A stretch of 64,000 bases of DNA from Daejeonella sp. (lineage in GTDB: Bacteria; Bacteroidota; Bacteroidia; Sphingobacteriales; Sphingobacteriaceae), in NCBI RefSeq assembly GCF_030695525.1, contig NZ_JAUYSS010000061.1, positions 1 to 64,000 on the forward strand, read 5' to 3'. The notes under the pieces are model-generated. The model saw only the letters and a list, made by a program, of their open reading frames with translations. It was not told the origin of the DNA and searched no databases. Both the position numbers and the translations under genes were made by a program. Below are positions 1-7,527 of the stretch, one piece after another (the first letter of the stretch is position 1; every line of letters begins with the position of its first letter).

Positions 1-571
1 GCCTTTAGGCGGGTTGTAATCGGCGTGATTAATTCGGGCTTCAGCCCCACATATAGCAGGTTAGAAAATAACGTAAACCGGTGCTTCAGCGCCGACAACA
101 TTTAATCGGGCTGAAGCCCGATGCGGGTGTTCCGGTATAAACGGATTATTTTGGGCTGAAGCCTTGAATATCCCCCTTGTATACCCCGCTTAAAAGCGGG
201 GCCTATTGAGCGAGTGCGCTAACAGCCGGGCTTGCTTTTTGAAATCAGGAAATAAAATCGTTCACGATACTTTTTAAAAGGATATTTTTAAACATTTTAT
301 TTTAACCGGACAACAGTGATGAGCAAATTAGCAAATGCGCCCTTAAATTCGCCTTCCCTTATTAGATACAATTGATGGATAGATCAGTTTTAATTGGTAA
401 TTCTGAAGTTCTTAAACCCGATTGGAGCGGATACCGGCCTGTGGTTAAGGCCTGTGTAGTATGAGCGAAAAGCGGGACTGCCTTTAAAAAGTACACTGCA
501 GTATATTTCAAAATGATATAAACCAATTTGAAACTACAAATTAGCAACTCAAACCAAATTCTTAAATAACG
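1..571. other. Non-coding spacer with dispersed short palindromes
   Basis: No convincing gene is seen here. The first 200 bases carry a cluster of GC-rich palindromes sharing a GCTTCAGC/GCTGAAGC core: 35-48, 79-94, 107-120 (cgggctgaagcccg, perfect), 153-163, and a different one at 184-201 (ccccgct/agcgggg). They look like REP-type intergenic palindromes and not a single terminator, because there are several and no T-tract follows. The rest is AT-rich with no recognised site. Confidence 0.6.
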
Positions 572-802
572 TGAACTCGACAAAATATAAAAAACCGCAT
601 ACCTGCCTGCCGGCAGAGAAATATAGCATTTTAAAGCTGCCAGATTTATTTTAGACACAGATTTCTTTAAGCTTTGTTACACACAATATGATTTACAATC
701 TATTTTTCCTTTAAAGCATAATATATTCAATCTATGTGGTTAGATATTGATCTTTAAATATTTATATATCAAACTCACGTTAAATAAATTGTATCGAACT
801 CA
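572..802. repeat. MITE-like dispersed repeat, copy 1
   Basis: This 231-bp block is a diverged copy of 7966-8159. Shared segments in the same order are the start tgaRctcgac, a hairpin-forming ctgcctgccggcag, acattttagacacagat-like DNA, cctttaaagcataata, attcaatctatgtggtta, and the end atcgaact. The ends are imperfect inverted repeats (tgaactcgac versus the reverse complement tgagttcgat). No open frame is conserved between the copies. It is best read as a non-autonomous element. No clear target duplication is seen for this copy. Confidence 0.65.
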
Positions 803-874
803 GATTAATTTAATTCTTCAGATAAATTGGCTGATTTAATTCTTAATTTCAATTTAGAAAACAAACTATAAAAA

Positions 875-2236
875 ATGAATCTTTCAAATAAACTCAGGTC
901 TCTCATTTTGCTGGCACTGATTCTGCCTGTGCTGGTATCATTTAAAGAAGACCCAAAGCGGGTAGAAAATAAGGCAGAAATGCTGCAAAAAGAGGGCTTC
1001 GTACCTCTCTTTAACGGGAAAGACCTGAAAGGTTGGAAGGGTTTGGTTGCAGACCCGATAAAGAGATCGAAAATGGACGCTAAAACCTTAGCTGAAGCAC
1101 AAAAGAAGGCTGATGCAGAAATGCGGGATAGCTGGAAAGTGGTGAATGGCGAGCTTCAATTTACAGGGCATGGAAATAATATTACCACAATAAAGAAATA
1201 TGGTGATTTTGAAATGCTGGTCGATTGGAAAATTATTAATAATGGCACTCTGGACGGTGATGCAGGTATTTACCTGAGAGGTACTCCTCAGGTACAAATT
1301 TGGGATAATGCGAATTTAAAAGTTGGGGCACAGGTTGGTTCAGGTGGTTTGTACAATAATAAGGAGCATGAAAGTAAGCCGCTCACGGTAGCTGACAAAA
1401 AATTGGATGAGTGGAATACCTTCCATATTATTATGAAAGCCGATCGTGTTACTGTATACCTTAACGATGTACTCGTAACTGATAATGTGATTCTTGAAAA
1501 TTACTGGGACAGAAGTATACCCATATTTGCTGAAGAACAAATAGAATTACAGGCACATGGCTCACCTATTGCCTACCGGAATATTTACATCAAGGAACTT
1601 CCACGCGTAAAACCATTCCAGCTGAGTGCTCAGGAAAAGAAGGATGGTTTTAAGGTATTGTTTGATGGAACGAATATGCACAGCTGGATAGGTAATACCA
1701 GGGATTATATCACCGAAGATGGTAATATGGCTGTTATTCCGAAACCTGGCAAAAGTGCTCTGGGTAATAACTTATTCTCCAGAGAAGAATTCAGTGATTT
1801 TGTATTGCGTTTTGAGTTTCAACTAACTCCTGGTGCGAACAATGGTTTGGGCATCCGCTCTCCTATAACCGGCGATGCAGCTTATGAAGGAATGGAATTG
1901 CAAATACTGGATAATGATGCTCCTGTTTATAAGGATTTGAAAGTTTATCAGTATCACGGTTCTATCTATGGTACTTTACCTGCAAAAAGAGGCTATCTGA
2001 AACCTGTGGGCGAATGGAATTATCAGGAGGTAATTGTTCAGGGACCAAAGATCAAGGTCATCTTAAACGGTACCGAAATACTTGATGCGGATATTACGGA
2101 TGCCAGAAAAAATGGTGCAGCCGACGGGCTGAAACATCCGGGCTTATTACGAGACAGTGGGCATATCGGTTTTCTTGGGCATGGAAATCCGCTGAAGTTC
2201 AGAAATATCAGGATCAAGGATTTGAGTGCGAAATAA
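875..2236 (+). CDS. DUF1080 (3-keto-disaccharide hydrolase) family protein, two domains
   Basis: A 453-residue exported protein with an N-terminal signal sequence (about residues 1-22, hydrophobic LILLALILPVLVS) and no lipobox Cys. Two tandem DUF1080 domains are visible, each opening with the family signature: FVPLFNGKDLKGWKG near residue 42 and FKVLFDGTNMHSWIG near residue 260. The fold is a concanavalin-like beta sandwich; characterised members act on 3-keto-glycosides, cleaving the glycosidic bond after C3 oxidation. The next gene encodes a Tat-exported Gfo/Idh/MocA oxidoreductase, which fits a periplasmic oxidise-then-cleave sugar pathway. Substrate is not deducible. ATG start follows an A-rich leader; no Shine-Dalgarno is needed in this phylum. 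Confidence 0.9.
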   Translation: MNLSNKLRSLILLALILPVLVSFKEDPKRVENKAEMLQKEGFVPLFNGKDLKGWKGLVADPIKRSKMDAKTLAEAQKKADAEMRDSWKVVNGELQFTGHGNNITTIKKYGDFEMLVDWKIINNGTLDGDAGIYLRGTPQVQIWDNANLKVGAQVGSGGLYNNKEHESKPLTVADKKLDEWNTFHIIMKADRVTVYLNDVLVTDNVILENYWDRSIPIFAEEQIELQAHGSPIAYRNIYIKELPRVKPFQLSAQEKKDGFKVLFDGTNMHSWIGNTRDYITEDGNMAVIPKPGKSALGNNLFSREEFSDFVLRFEFQLTPGANNGLGIRSPITGDAAYEGMELQILDNDAPVYKDLKVYQYHGSIYGTLPAKRGYLKPVGEWNYQEVIVQGPKIKVILNGTEILDADITDARKNGAADGLKHPGLLRDSGHIGFLGHGNPLKFRNIRIKDLSAK

Positions 2237-2303
2237 TTAGAATTACTGGGTATGCTAACTGTGGAATGTATTATTAAAGATGAGTAACAACTATTAAACT
2301 TGG

Positions 2304-2340
2304 TATCTCACATCTCACATCTCATATCTCACATCTCATT
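2304..2340. repeat. Short word array (tatctcacatctca type)
   Basis: An array of about four 7-8 bp words (ctcacat, ctcatat) fills the gap between the DUF1080 gene and the oxidoreductase gene. The same words in reverse complement (gagatgtgagatatgag) occur at 34895-34942 and 53733-53760. It may have spread as a simple dispersed repeat; no function is evident. Confidence 0.6.
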
Positions 2341-2346
2341 AAGTAT

Positions 2347-3633
2347 ATGAAATTAAATTCAACCCGTAGGGATTTTATCAGGAAGACAGGCATTGCCGGT
2401 ATGGGAATGTTGATGTTACCTGGAATGCTGCGTAAAGTAGCTGCAAGTGACCGCTTACGCGTTGCCCATATTGGTCTGGGTGGAATGGGCAATGCGCATA
2501 TGAAGTGGTTTTCGGCAATTCCGGAAGTTGAAATTGTGGCTTTGTGTGACGTGGATCAGCTTCATTTAGATTCCACGATGAAAACCCTGGACACCCTTCG
2601 TCCCGGACATAAAGCTCAGGCTTACAAAGATTTCAGACATATATTGGATCGTAAGGATATTGATGCCATAAGCTGTGCTACTCCGGATCATTGGCATAGT
2701 CAGATTGCAACGTTGGCATTTAAGGCCGGTAAAGATGTGTATGGTGAAAAGCCCCTTTCGTATGATGTTAAAGGAGGCGAAGAAATGCTTAAGAACTTAA
2801 AGCGTTACGACCGGATTTTCCAATTGGGTACGCAGATTCATGCAGGCGATAATTATCATCGTGTGGTGGAACTTGTTCGCTCGGGAATCCTGGGTAAAAT
2901 TCATACCATTCGTTTATGGAAAACCGGTGTTCCACCCGATTTTGGTCCGGCAGCCTACCAGCCGGTTCCAAAGAATTTGGATTGGGATATGTGGCTTGGC
3001 CCGGCTCCTGTATCTGAATATGATCCTCAACGCTGTCATTTTAATTGGCGTTATTTTTCTGACTATGGACATGGTGTCTTCGGTGATTTCTGGTCGCATA
3101 TCGCTGATGTTGCTTATTGGGCACTCCAGCCTCAGGGCTTAAAAAGCATCCACGCCAGAGGTGAGCAAAATACCGGTATTTCCAATGTTCAGCGTTGGAT
3201 TGATGTGGATTATGAGTATGAAGATTTAAATGTTTACTGGACGAGCATGGTTCCAAATGTTCCGGGAGCTGCCACCCGTTCTAATATTGGAGCTTATTTT
3301 GAGGGAGATAAGGGTACTTTGATTTGCGATTATAATACCCATGAGGTTCGGATAGGAGGAGAGCTTGTGTCTGATCTGGCTCATGTTCCGGTCACAATTG
3401 AACGTTCACCGGGTCATCAGCAGAATTTTGTGAATGCAGTTAAATCACGTACACAACCCGAGTCTAATCTGGAATATGCCCGTAAACTTACATTGCCTAT
3501 GCACCTCGGACTAATATCCTATAAATCAGGTAGAAAGCTGGAATGGAATGATAGAAGGGAGCGGTTTGTACACGACAGAGAGGCGAATCAGCTATTATCG
3601 AGGGAAAATCGGAAGGAATGGGATTTGACGTAA
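2347..3633 (+). CDS. Tat-exported Gfo/Idh/MocA family oxidoreductase
   Basis: A 428-residue NAD(P)-dependent sugar oxidoreductase with a twin-arginine signal (STRRDFIRKTG at residues 5-15 followed by GMGMLML), so it should be folded with cofactor and exported to the periplasm. The Rossmann glycine motif IGLGGMG follows near residue 43, and the EKP motif that carries the catalytic lysine is near residue 135 (YGEKPLSYD). The C-terminal half is the alpha/beta substrate domain. It lies 110 bp downstream of the DUF1080 gene on the same strand, and the pair probably handles C3 oxidation and cleavage of a glycoside. TatC is encoded at 22120-22995. Confidence 0.9.
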   Translation: MKLNSTRRDFIRKTGIAGMGMLMLPGMLRKVAASDRLRVAHIGLGGMGNAHMKWFSAIPEVEIVALCDVDQLHLDSTMKTLDTLRPGHKAQAYKDFRHILDRKDIDAISCATPDHWHSQIATLAFKAGKDVYGEKPLSYDVKGGEEMLKNLKRYDRIFQLGTQIHAGDNYHRVVELVRSGILGKIHTIRLWKTGVPPDFGPAAYQPVPKNLDWDMWLGPAPVSEYDPQRCHFNWRYFSDYGHGVFGDFWSHIADVAYWALQPQGLKSIHARGEQNTGISNVQRWIDVDYEYEDLNVYWTSMVPNVPGAATRSNIGAYFEGDKGTLICDYNTHEVRIGGELVSDLAHVPVTIERSPGHQQNFVNAVKSRTQPESNLEYARKLTLPMHLGLISYKSGRKLEWNDRRERFVHDREANQLLSRENRKEWDLT

Positions 3634-4030
3634 GGTGTTTGGGGGATGGTGAGAAGGTCGGGGTCTTCGATATAATTACAATAAGTGTTTAAAGAATGGG
3701 GTCGTGGCTTTCGAGATAATGACAATCAATGCTTACAAAATGAGGCTGCCCTTAGCGGGCTTGACCCCAATGTCATTAAGTTAAGGATTACGATCCTGAC
3801 GAATTCAGGATCTCCTCCATTATTAGAAAAATTGCATTGTCATTCTGGCGAAGGCCAGAACCTCCTGCCCTTAACTTAATGACATTTGCCTTGACCCCAT
3901 GTTATTATTTAAGGATTGGGAGGTTCCAGCCTTCGAGGGATGATAAATCGGGAGGTGGGTTCCAGCTTTCGCTGGAATGACAAATTTTAGTGGGAGGTAT
4001 AGGGAGATTCCAGCCTTCGCTGGAATCGTC
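3634..4030. repeat. REP-like palindrome cluster, left of GIY-YIG gene
   Basis: No gene. Contains several versions of a palindrome with core ccagcgaaggctgg: 3843-3860 (ttctggcgaaggccagaa), a decayed copy at 3919-3942, 3960-3977, and 4006-4027 (gattccagccttcgctggaatc). An 18-bp perfect inverted repeat, aatgtcattaagttaagg at 3769-3786 and its complement at 3869-3886, encloses the first palindrome. The last three copies run in the opposite orientation to those on the other side of the nuclease gene. Confidence 0.75.
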
Positions 4031-4035
4031 TCAGG

Positions 4036-4338
4036 TTACTTACTTCTTTTGATGAACCAATCCGCGGCAAGATCATGCCAATCTGGGTTATGTTTTTCAA
4101 TCAGATTATTTTTCCATGATCGTTGCCAGGTCTTTAATTGTTTTTCTCTGGCGATGGCTAAGTTCACGTCAGTAAACTTTTCAAACCACACCAGTTTAGT
4201 ACAATTATACTTACTCGTGAATCCATAAACGAGCTTCCGTTTATGCTCGTATACTCTTCTGCGGATATTGTTAGTAAAACCGATGTACAAAACATTATGA
4301 TAAGTATTTGTAAGCATGTAAACATAATATTCCCTCAT
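4036..4338 (-). CDS. GIY-YIG single-domain nuclease
   Basis: A 100-residue protein that is almost entirely a GIY-YIG nuclease fold: first motif as YYVYMLTNT near the N terminus, second as VLYIGFTNNIRRRVYEHK, with the conserved Arg after YIG and a Glu in AREKQLKTW that would bind metal. It resembles the small stand-alone UPF0213/YhbQ-like group and not homing enzymes with added DNA-binding domains. The start is set at the Met of MREYYVYML because a longer reading adds only five unconserved residues. The gene is embedded on both sides in REP-like palindromes in inverted orientation, suggesting it may act on or spread with them. Cellular role unknown. Confidence 0.85.
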   Translation of the reverse strand: MREYYVYMLTNTYHNVLYIGFTNNIRRRVYEHKRKLVYGFTSKYNCTKLVWFEKFTDVNLAIAREKQLKTWQRSWKNNLIEKHNPDWHDLAADWFIKRSK

Positions 4339-4353
4339 TCTCCAAAACTGCAA

Positions 4354-4829
4354 TCCCCGAAATACATAAAGTCAAAAAATGAGTAAAAGGTCTACATCAT
4401 TTATCATACGGTTCCGCATTTCGATTCCAGCGAAGGCTGGAATCTCCTGCCTCTAAGCCACACTTGTCATTCCTGCGAAAGCAGGAACCTCCTTACCCTT
4501 AGCAACCATTGTCATCCGATAAAATCGGATCTCGCGAGGGCGAGAAACCCCACAATCCTTCAAACGTAGTCATACAATAAAATCGGTTCGCACGAAGGCT
4601 GTTTCTCCTGAATCCCAACTAACTTTGTCAGAACTACGAATTGTGAACCTCTCCAATACCCCACAAGCAATTTTAATCCAAAGAGCCTAGCCGCACTCTT
4701 AAATAATGACATTGGACTTGACCCGTTACCTCTCTTCATCACCCAGCAATCCATTGTAATATCGGAACTGAACCAAATCGTAACATCATCCTAATGGCAT
4801 CTCAGAGTTAGACCATTTTCAAATTGCCC
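4354..4829. repeat. REP-like palindrome cluster, right of GIY-YIG gene
   Basis: No gene. Holds gattccagcgaaggctggaatc (perfect palindrome, 4423-4444), attcctgcgaaagcaggaac (4469-4488), and a variant hairpin atccgat-aaa-atcggat (4514-4530), each followed by a ctcctgcc or ctccttacc-type tail. Further decayed pieces run to about 4760, including aatgacatt and ttgaccc words also seen at 3760-3900. A 64-codon reading frame here (4560-4754, minus) has no support. Confidence 0.7.
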
Positions 4830-5324
4830 CTATTTCCTAAACCTCTGATACACCCAGCCAAGCAATAATACTGCCCCCACAACCACCCAAACCTGCCAAC
4901 CATTAAACCTGTCCTTTTCAACAGATTTAGAATTGTTGATCTGCCTGGACGCCAGCTTTCTGATCATCTTAGATCTTGTCTCTTTACCTTCGGAAACCAT
5001 AAGCACAGTGCTATCACTTACCCGGTTTAGCTGCCTGATTGAACCTATAATCTCTACCTTAGCTGCCTTGCCAATAAAACCCCTTTCCACAGAAAATTGA
5101 AAACTGTCCCTCGGGAAAATCGTAATCTGATAAACCTGCCCGATAGAGTCCCTGACAAAGCGGGCATGGGAGAAATGTATAGTTTCCTGCTCCCGGATCA
5201 GCGTATCTGTTTGTTCAAGCCGTGTGAGCTGATTCAGCTGGCGGTTTGAAAATTTAGTTGTGCGGCATGCGTACTGGACAGACATGATTAATATCATGCC
5301 CGCCAGTAAAATGAAGTTTTTCAT
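4830..5324 (-). CDS. U-spanin-like protein (N-terminal lipobox-like signal, C-terminal membrane anchor)
   Basis: A 164-residue protein not recognised by name. It has a hydrophobic N-terminal signal ending in a Cys at residue 20 (MSVQYAC, a loose lipobox with Gln at -3), a polar charged middle of about 115 residues, and one C-terminal membrane helix (about 142-160, WVVVGAVLLLGWVY) followed by a short basic tail QRFRK. Lipoprotein signal plus C-terminal helix is the topology of phage unimolecular spanins, which fuse inner and outer membranes in lysis. It is the last gene of a minus-strand cassette after a CHAP endolysin-like and a holin-like gene, which fits. Function is inferred from topology and context, not from sequence identity. 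Confidence 0.55.
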   Translation of the reverse strand: MKNFILLAGMILIMSVQYACRTTKFSNRQLNQLTRLEQTDTLIREQETIHFSHARFVRDSIGQVYQITIFPRDSFQFSVERGFIGKAAKVEIIGSIRQLNRVSDSTVLMVSEGKETRSKMIRKLASRQINNSKSVEKDRFNGWQVWVVVGAVLLLGWVYQRFRK

Positions 5325-5446
5325 AAGGATACAATTAGTTTTTTAATGCTTATCTGATTATTGTCTCGCCTGCATATGCCGTATCAGACACCTATCCATT
5401 TCCGACCTTGCCGGAAATGTGACCGCTTATTCCTTTTATTAGTGTT

Positions 5447-5736
5447 CCCATGATCTTTCTTTTTTAATAATTGATATAGCGTGCCACCCGGTAAATACTC
5501 CTGACAGGGCGCCGTTTGCGGTAGACCCCATCGCCTTCAGGGTTGCCGGATATATTTGTGTTGCCCTCTACGGTAATCAGCCAGGTTCCATCCCATGATC
5601 TTTCTTTTTTAATAATTGATATAGCGCGCCACCCGGTAAATGCTCCTGACGGGGCGCCGTTTGCGGTAGACCCCATCGCCTTCAGGGTGGCCGGATGTAT
5701 TAGTGTTGCCCTCAACGGTGATCAGCCAGGTTCCAT
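5447..5736. repeat. 145-bp tandem duplication at the 3' end of the CHAP gene
   Basis: Two head-to-tail copies, 5447-5591 and 5592-5736, about 90 percent alike with a constant offset of 145 bases (for example ggttgccgga at 5541 and ggtggccgga at 5686). A partial third start (ccca at 5737) marks the original junction. Because 145 is not a multiple of three, the second reading of the C terminus falls outside the CHAP frame. Confidence 0.9.
5464..5597 (-). pseudogene. Orphan duplicate of the CHAP protein C terminus
   Basis: This piece re-encodes the last 44 or so residues of the upstream CHAP protein (SWDGTWLITVEGNTNISG through VARYINY) but lies after that gene's stop codon and lacks the catalytic part. 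It arose from the 145-bp duplication. An accidental frame through both copies gives 83 codons starting inside the real gene; I do not regard that as a separate gene. Confidence 0.75.
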
Positions 5737-6472
5737 CCCATGAATCGATAAATCCCACATGAGCAATCCTTTTTTTCTCAGGGAAATAGATGCCGAAGAC
5801 GTCGCCGGTAGTAGGGGTTATCTGTTGTCTGTTACCTGTTGTCTGTCTGGTCGGATAGGTATATGGTACGTGTCCTTGTTCCTTGCTCCATGCTCTTTGT
5901 TCAGATACAGGGCTTTCCGCTTTTATCTTTCCGCTTTCAGCCCTTAGCCAATTGTTACCTGTTATCTGTCTGGTTGGATAGGCACTATCGGTTTCTAATA
6001 CGCTTGGTGGGCGTCTTGGTTCCTGGTTCTTGGTTCCTGATTCTCTACTCCAAATTACTCTTGAAGCAGTAAATAAAGATGGTGACCACCCCGTCTGCGG
6101 ATTAGCAACCCCCGCTTTCCCGAAGACCCAGCACACGAATGCTGCACACCAGGGATTACCTTTCGTAAGGTTTACATAGTGTAGATACTTCTCCACTTCC
6201 GGTCCGCGATTTAATCCAGATTCCCGTACCCCGATCTGTGAATCATAAACCTGTTTAACTCTTGCGATGATATCAGAATGATCCTCTTTGAATATTTTGT
6301 TCAGGGAATATCCTCCAAGGCCTTGCCCTAAATTATTCTGGATTCTTGCCTGGCCAGCAGGCAGGATGATTTCTGGATACAGGCTCTCCTTTATAGAATA
6401 GCTATCAATATCAAAATGAATGCAAATAAAAGTGAGCAGTAAAAGCCAAGAAAGATGATTACTTTTTGCCAT
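5609..6472 (-). CDS. CHAP/TIGR02594-type amidase, endolysin-like
   Basis: A 287-residue protein with an N-terminal hydrophobic segment (residues 8-20) and a CHAP-like NlpC/P60 fold. The nucleophile is Cys109 in GNPWCAAFVCW, the base is His238 in KRIAHVGF, and a polar residue follows in VEGN near 254. These enzymes cleave peptidoglycan peptide bonds. Between Cys and His about 80 residues (142-222) of low-complexity, charge-rich sequence are inserted, with two copies of a YPTRQTTGN-like word, while flanking domain sequence looks intact. The start codon lies inside the upstream membrane-protein gene (82-base overlap), and no later Met is available. The 3' end is duplicated downstream. Probable endolysin of a lysis-like cassette. 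Confidence 0.75.
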   Translation of the reverse strand: MAKSNHLSWLLLLTFICIHFDIDSYSIKESLYPEIILPAGQARIQNNLGQGLGGYSLNKIFKEDHSDIIARVKQVYDSQIGVRESGLNRGPEVEKYLHYVNLTKGNPWCAAFVCWVFGKAGVANPQTGWSPSLFTASRVIWSRESGTKNQEPRRPPSVLETDSAYPTRQITGNNWLRAESGKIKAESPVSEQRAWSKEQGHVPYTYPTRQTTGNRQQITPTTGDVFGIYFPEKKRIAHVGFIDSWDGTWLITVEGNTNTSGHPEGDGVYRKRRPVRSIYRVARYINY

Positions 6473-6756
6473 GACTGTAAGGATTTAAAATTGGTTTCAA
6501 AATGAAATTCAGAATAAGTGGCAAACAATGGCCAGATAGTCTTGATAAGCCACCAGGTGCTCAGCTTGAAAATTAGCATCGCCAATACGGCCATTAAAAT
6601 TGCGCTTAATGCACCCGGGTCTATTGGAGCGGCACTTTCATCAAAGCTGCGGACTAACTGTGGGAAAATGGCAAACAGGAGTAAAACAAGCCCAATGCCC
6701 AGGTATTCTTTTCTCAGGATCTGACCTGCAGAAAATATTGATTTTAAATATTCCAT
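6391..6756 (-). CDS. Holin-like three-helix membrane protein
   Basis: A 121-residue protein, not identified by family. Three hydrophobic segments are visible: about 18-36 (YLGIGLVLLLFAIFPQLV), 49-73 (ALSAILMAVLAMLIFKLSTWWL) and 97-120 (QKVIIFLGFYCSLLFAFILILIAIL). Size, short loops and the position just ahead of a CHAP peptidase are those of a class I holin. Its last 82 bases overlap the start of the CHAP gene in another frame, and both frames encode hydrophobic helices there. It follows the DUF6266 gene by 56 bases. Alternative reading: a generic small membrane protein of unknown role. Confidence 0.6.
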   Translation of the reverse strand: MEYLKSIFSAGQILRKEYLGIGLVLLLFAIFPQLVRSFDESAAPIDPGALSAILMAVLAMLIFKLSTWWLIKTIWPLFATYSEFHFETNFKSLQSWQKVIIFLGFYCSLLFAFILILIAIL

Positions 6757-6812
6757 GATTTTTAATTTTGATTTTAAATACTGCGGCGGTTTTACCCGCC
6801 GCAGTTCTTTTG

Positions 6813-7454
6813 TTAAACAATCACGACTTCACCCGCGAAATAGCTTTCGGAGATCTTCTTCTCACCTCTATCAGTGAAAAAGTAATAGATAACCAGATTC
6901 TGACCAATCATATTCTCTTCCATTGTAATCAGCATTTCTCCTTCAGATCGCAGAACATTGTCCAGACCATGGATGTAAATATTGGTTTCAGGTTCATAGA
7001 TCAAAACCGTGATTACATCATCCGCAAATGCATTGTATTTATTGGTCTGTGGAGTCCAGCTTACCTTCAAAATGCCTCCACCCTCTGCCGAAGCAGACCC
7101 TTTTGCTATCGCAAGTGGACCGTAGGCAAGTTTGACAGCTGCATAATCGACGGCATAGTCCGGATAATCTCCCAAAATTGCCTGAGCCAGCACCTGTTTG
7201 AGTGCCATATTAAAACCCATTGCCCTTCCTTCGCGGAGACTGTTACAAGTAACATTCAGCAGATCTTTGATAGGCTTTAAGAATTTTACAGCCACTGAAA
7301 ACTTTGCCCGCTGTTCAATCTGGCCTTGAGTAGAAGGTTTGTTGCTTTTCTTTGGTCGCCCTTTGATGTATTCGACCCCTTTCCAACTGCTTCCAATCAC
7401 ACTCCCGGCCTTGCCGGAGAAGCCACCATTGGCTCCTTGTTTTATTCTTCCCAT
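6813..7454 (-). CDS. DUF6266 family protein
   Basis: A 213-residue protein with the characteristic DUF6266 N terminus (MGRIKQGANGGFSGKAGSVIG, then SWKGVEYIKGRPKKSNKP). No signal peptide or membrane helix. The N-terminal third is basic and glycine rich; the remainder alternates beta-prone and charged stretches, and the segment SWTPQTNKYNAFADD resembles a fibronectin-like or small beta domain. The family is common in Sphingobacteriia but has no known function. It is first in a cassette with holin-, endolysin- and u-spanin-like genes and sits 67 or so bases downstream of a near-consensus promoter, so it is presumably made with the lysis genes, perhaps as the released or structural product (inference). 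Confidence 0.8.
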   Translation of the reverse strand: MGRIKQGANGGFSGKAGSVIGSSWKGVEYIKGRPKKSNKPSTQGQIEQRAKFSVAVKFLKPIKDLLNVTCNSLREGRAMGFNMALKQVLAQAILGDYPDYAVDYAAVKLAYGPLAIAKGSASAEGGGILKVSWTPQTNKYNAFADDVITVLIYEPETNIYIHGLDNVLRSEGEMLITMEENMIGQNLVIYYFFTDRGEKKISESYFAGEVVIV

Positions 7455-7527
7455 AATGTTTAAATTTTAAATGTTTAAAAATTAATTAATTAGGATTTGC
7501 ATCTACCGGTATAGCTGATATCCGGGT

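Noticed and set aside
362-658. 98-codon frame on the minus strand
   Set aside because: It runs into the MITE-like repeat at 572-802, has odd composition, and is not conserved in the second copy of the repeat.
3685-3879. 64-codon plus-strand frame
   Set aside because: It spans REP-like palindromes and inverted repeats and shows no domain.
4560-4754. 64-codon minus-strand frame
   Set aside because: It lies in decayed REP-like repeat DNA and has no protein features.
5464-5715. 83-codon minus-strand frame resembling the CHAP C terminus
   Set aside because: It is an accidental frame through the 145-bp duplication; the real gene ends at 5609 and the rest is a fragment.
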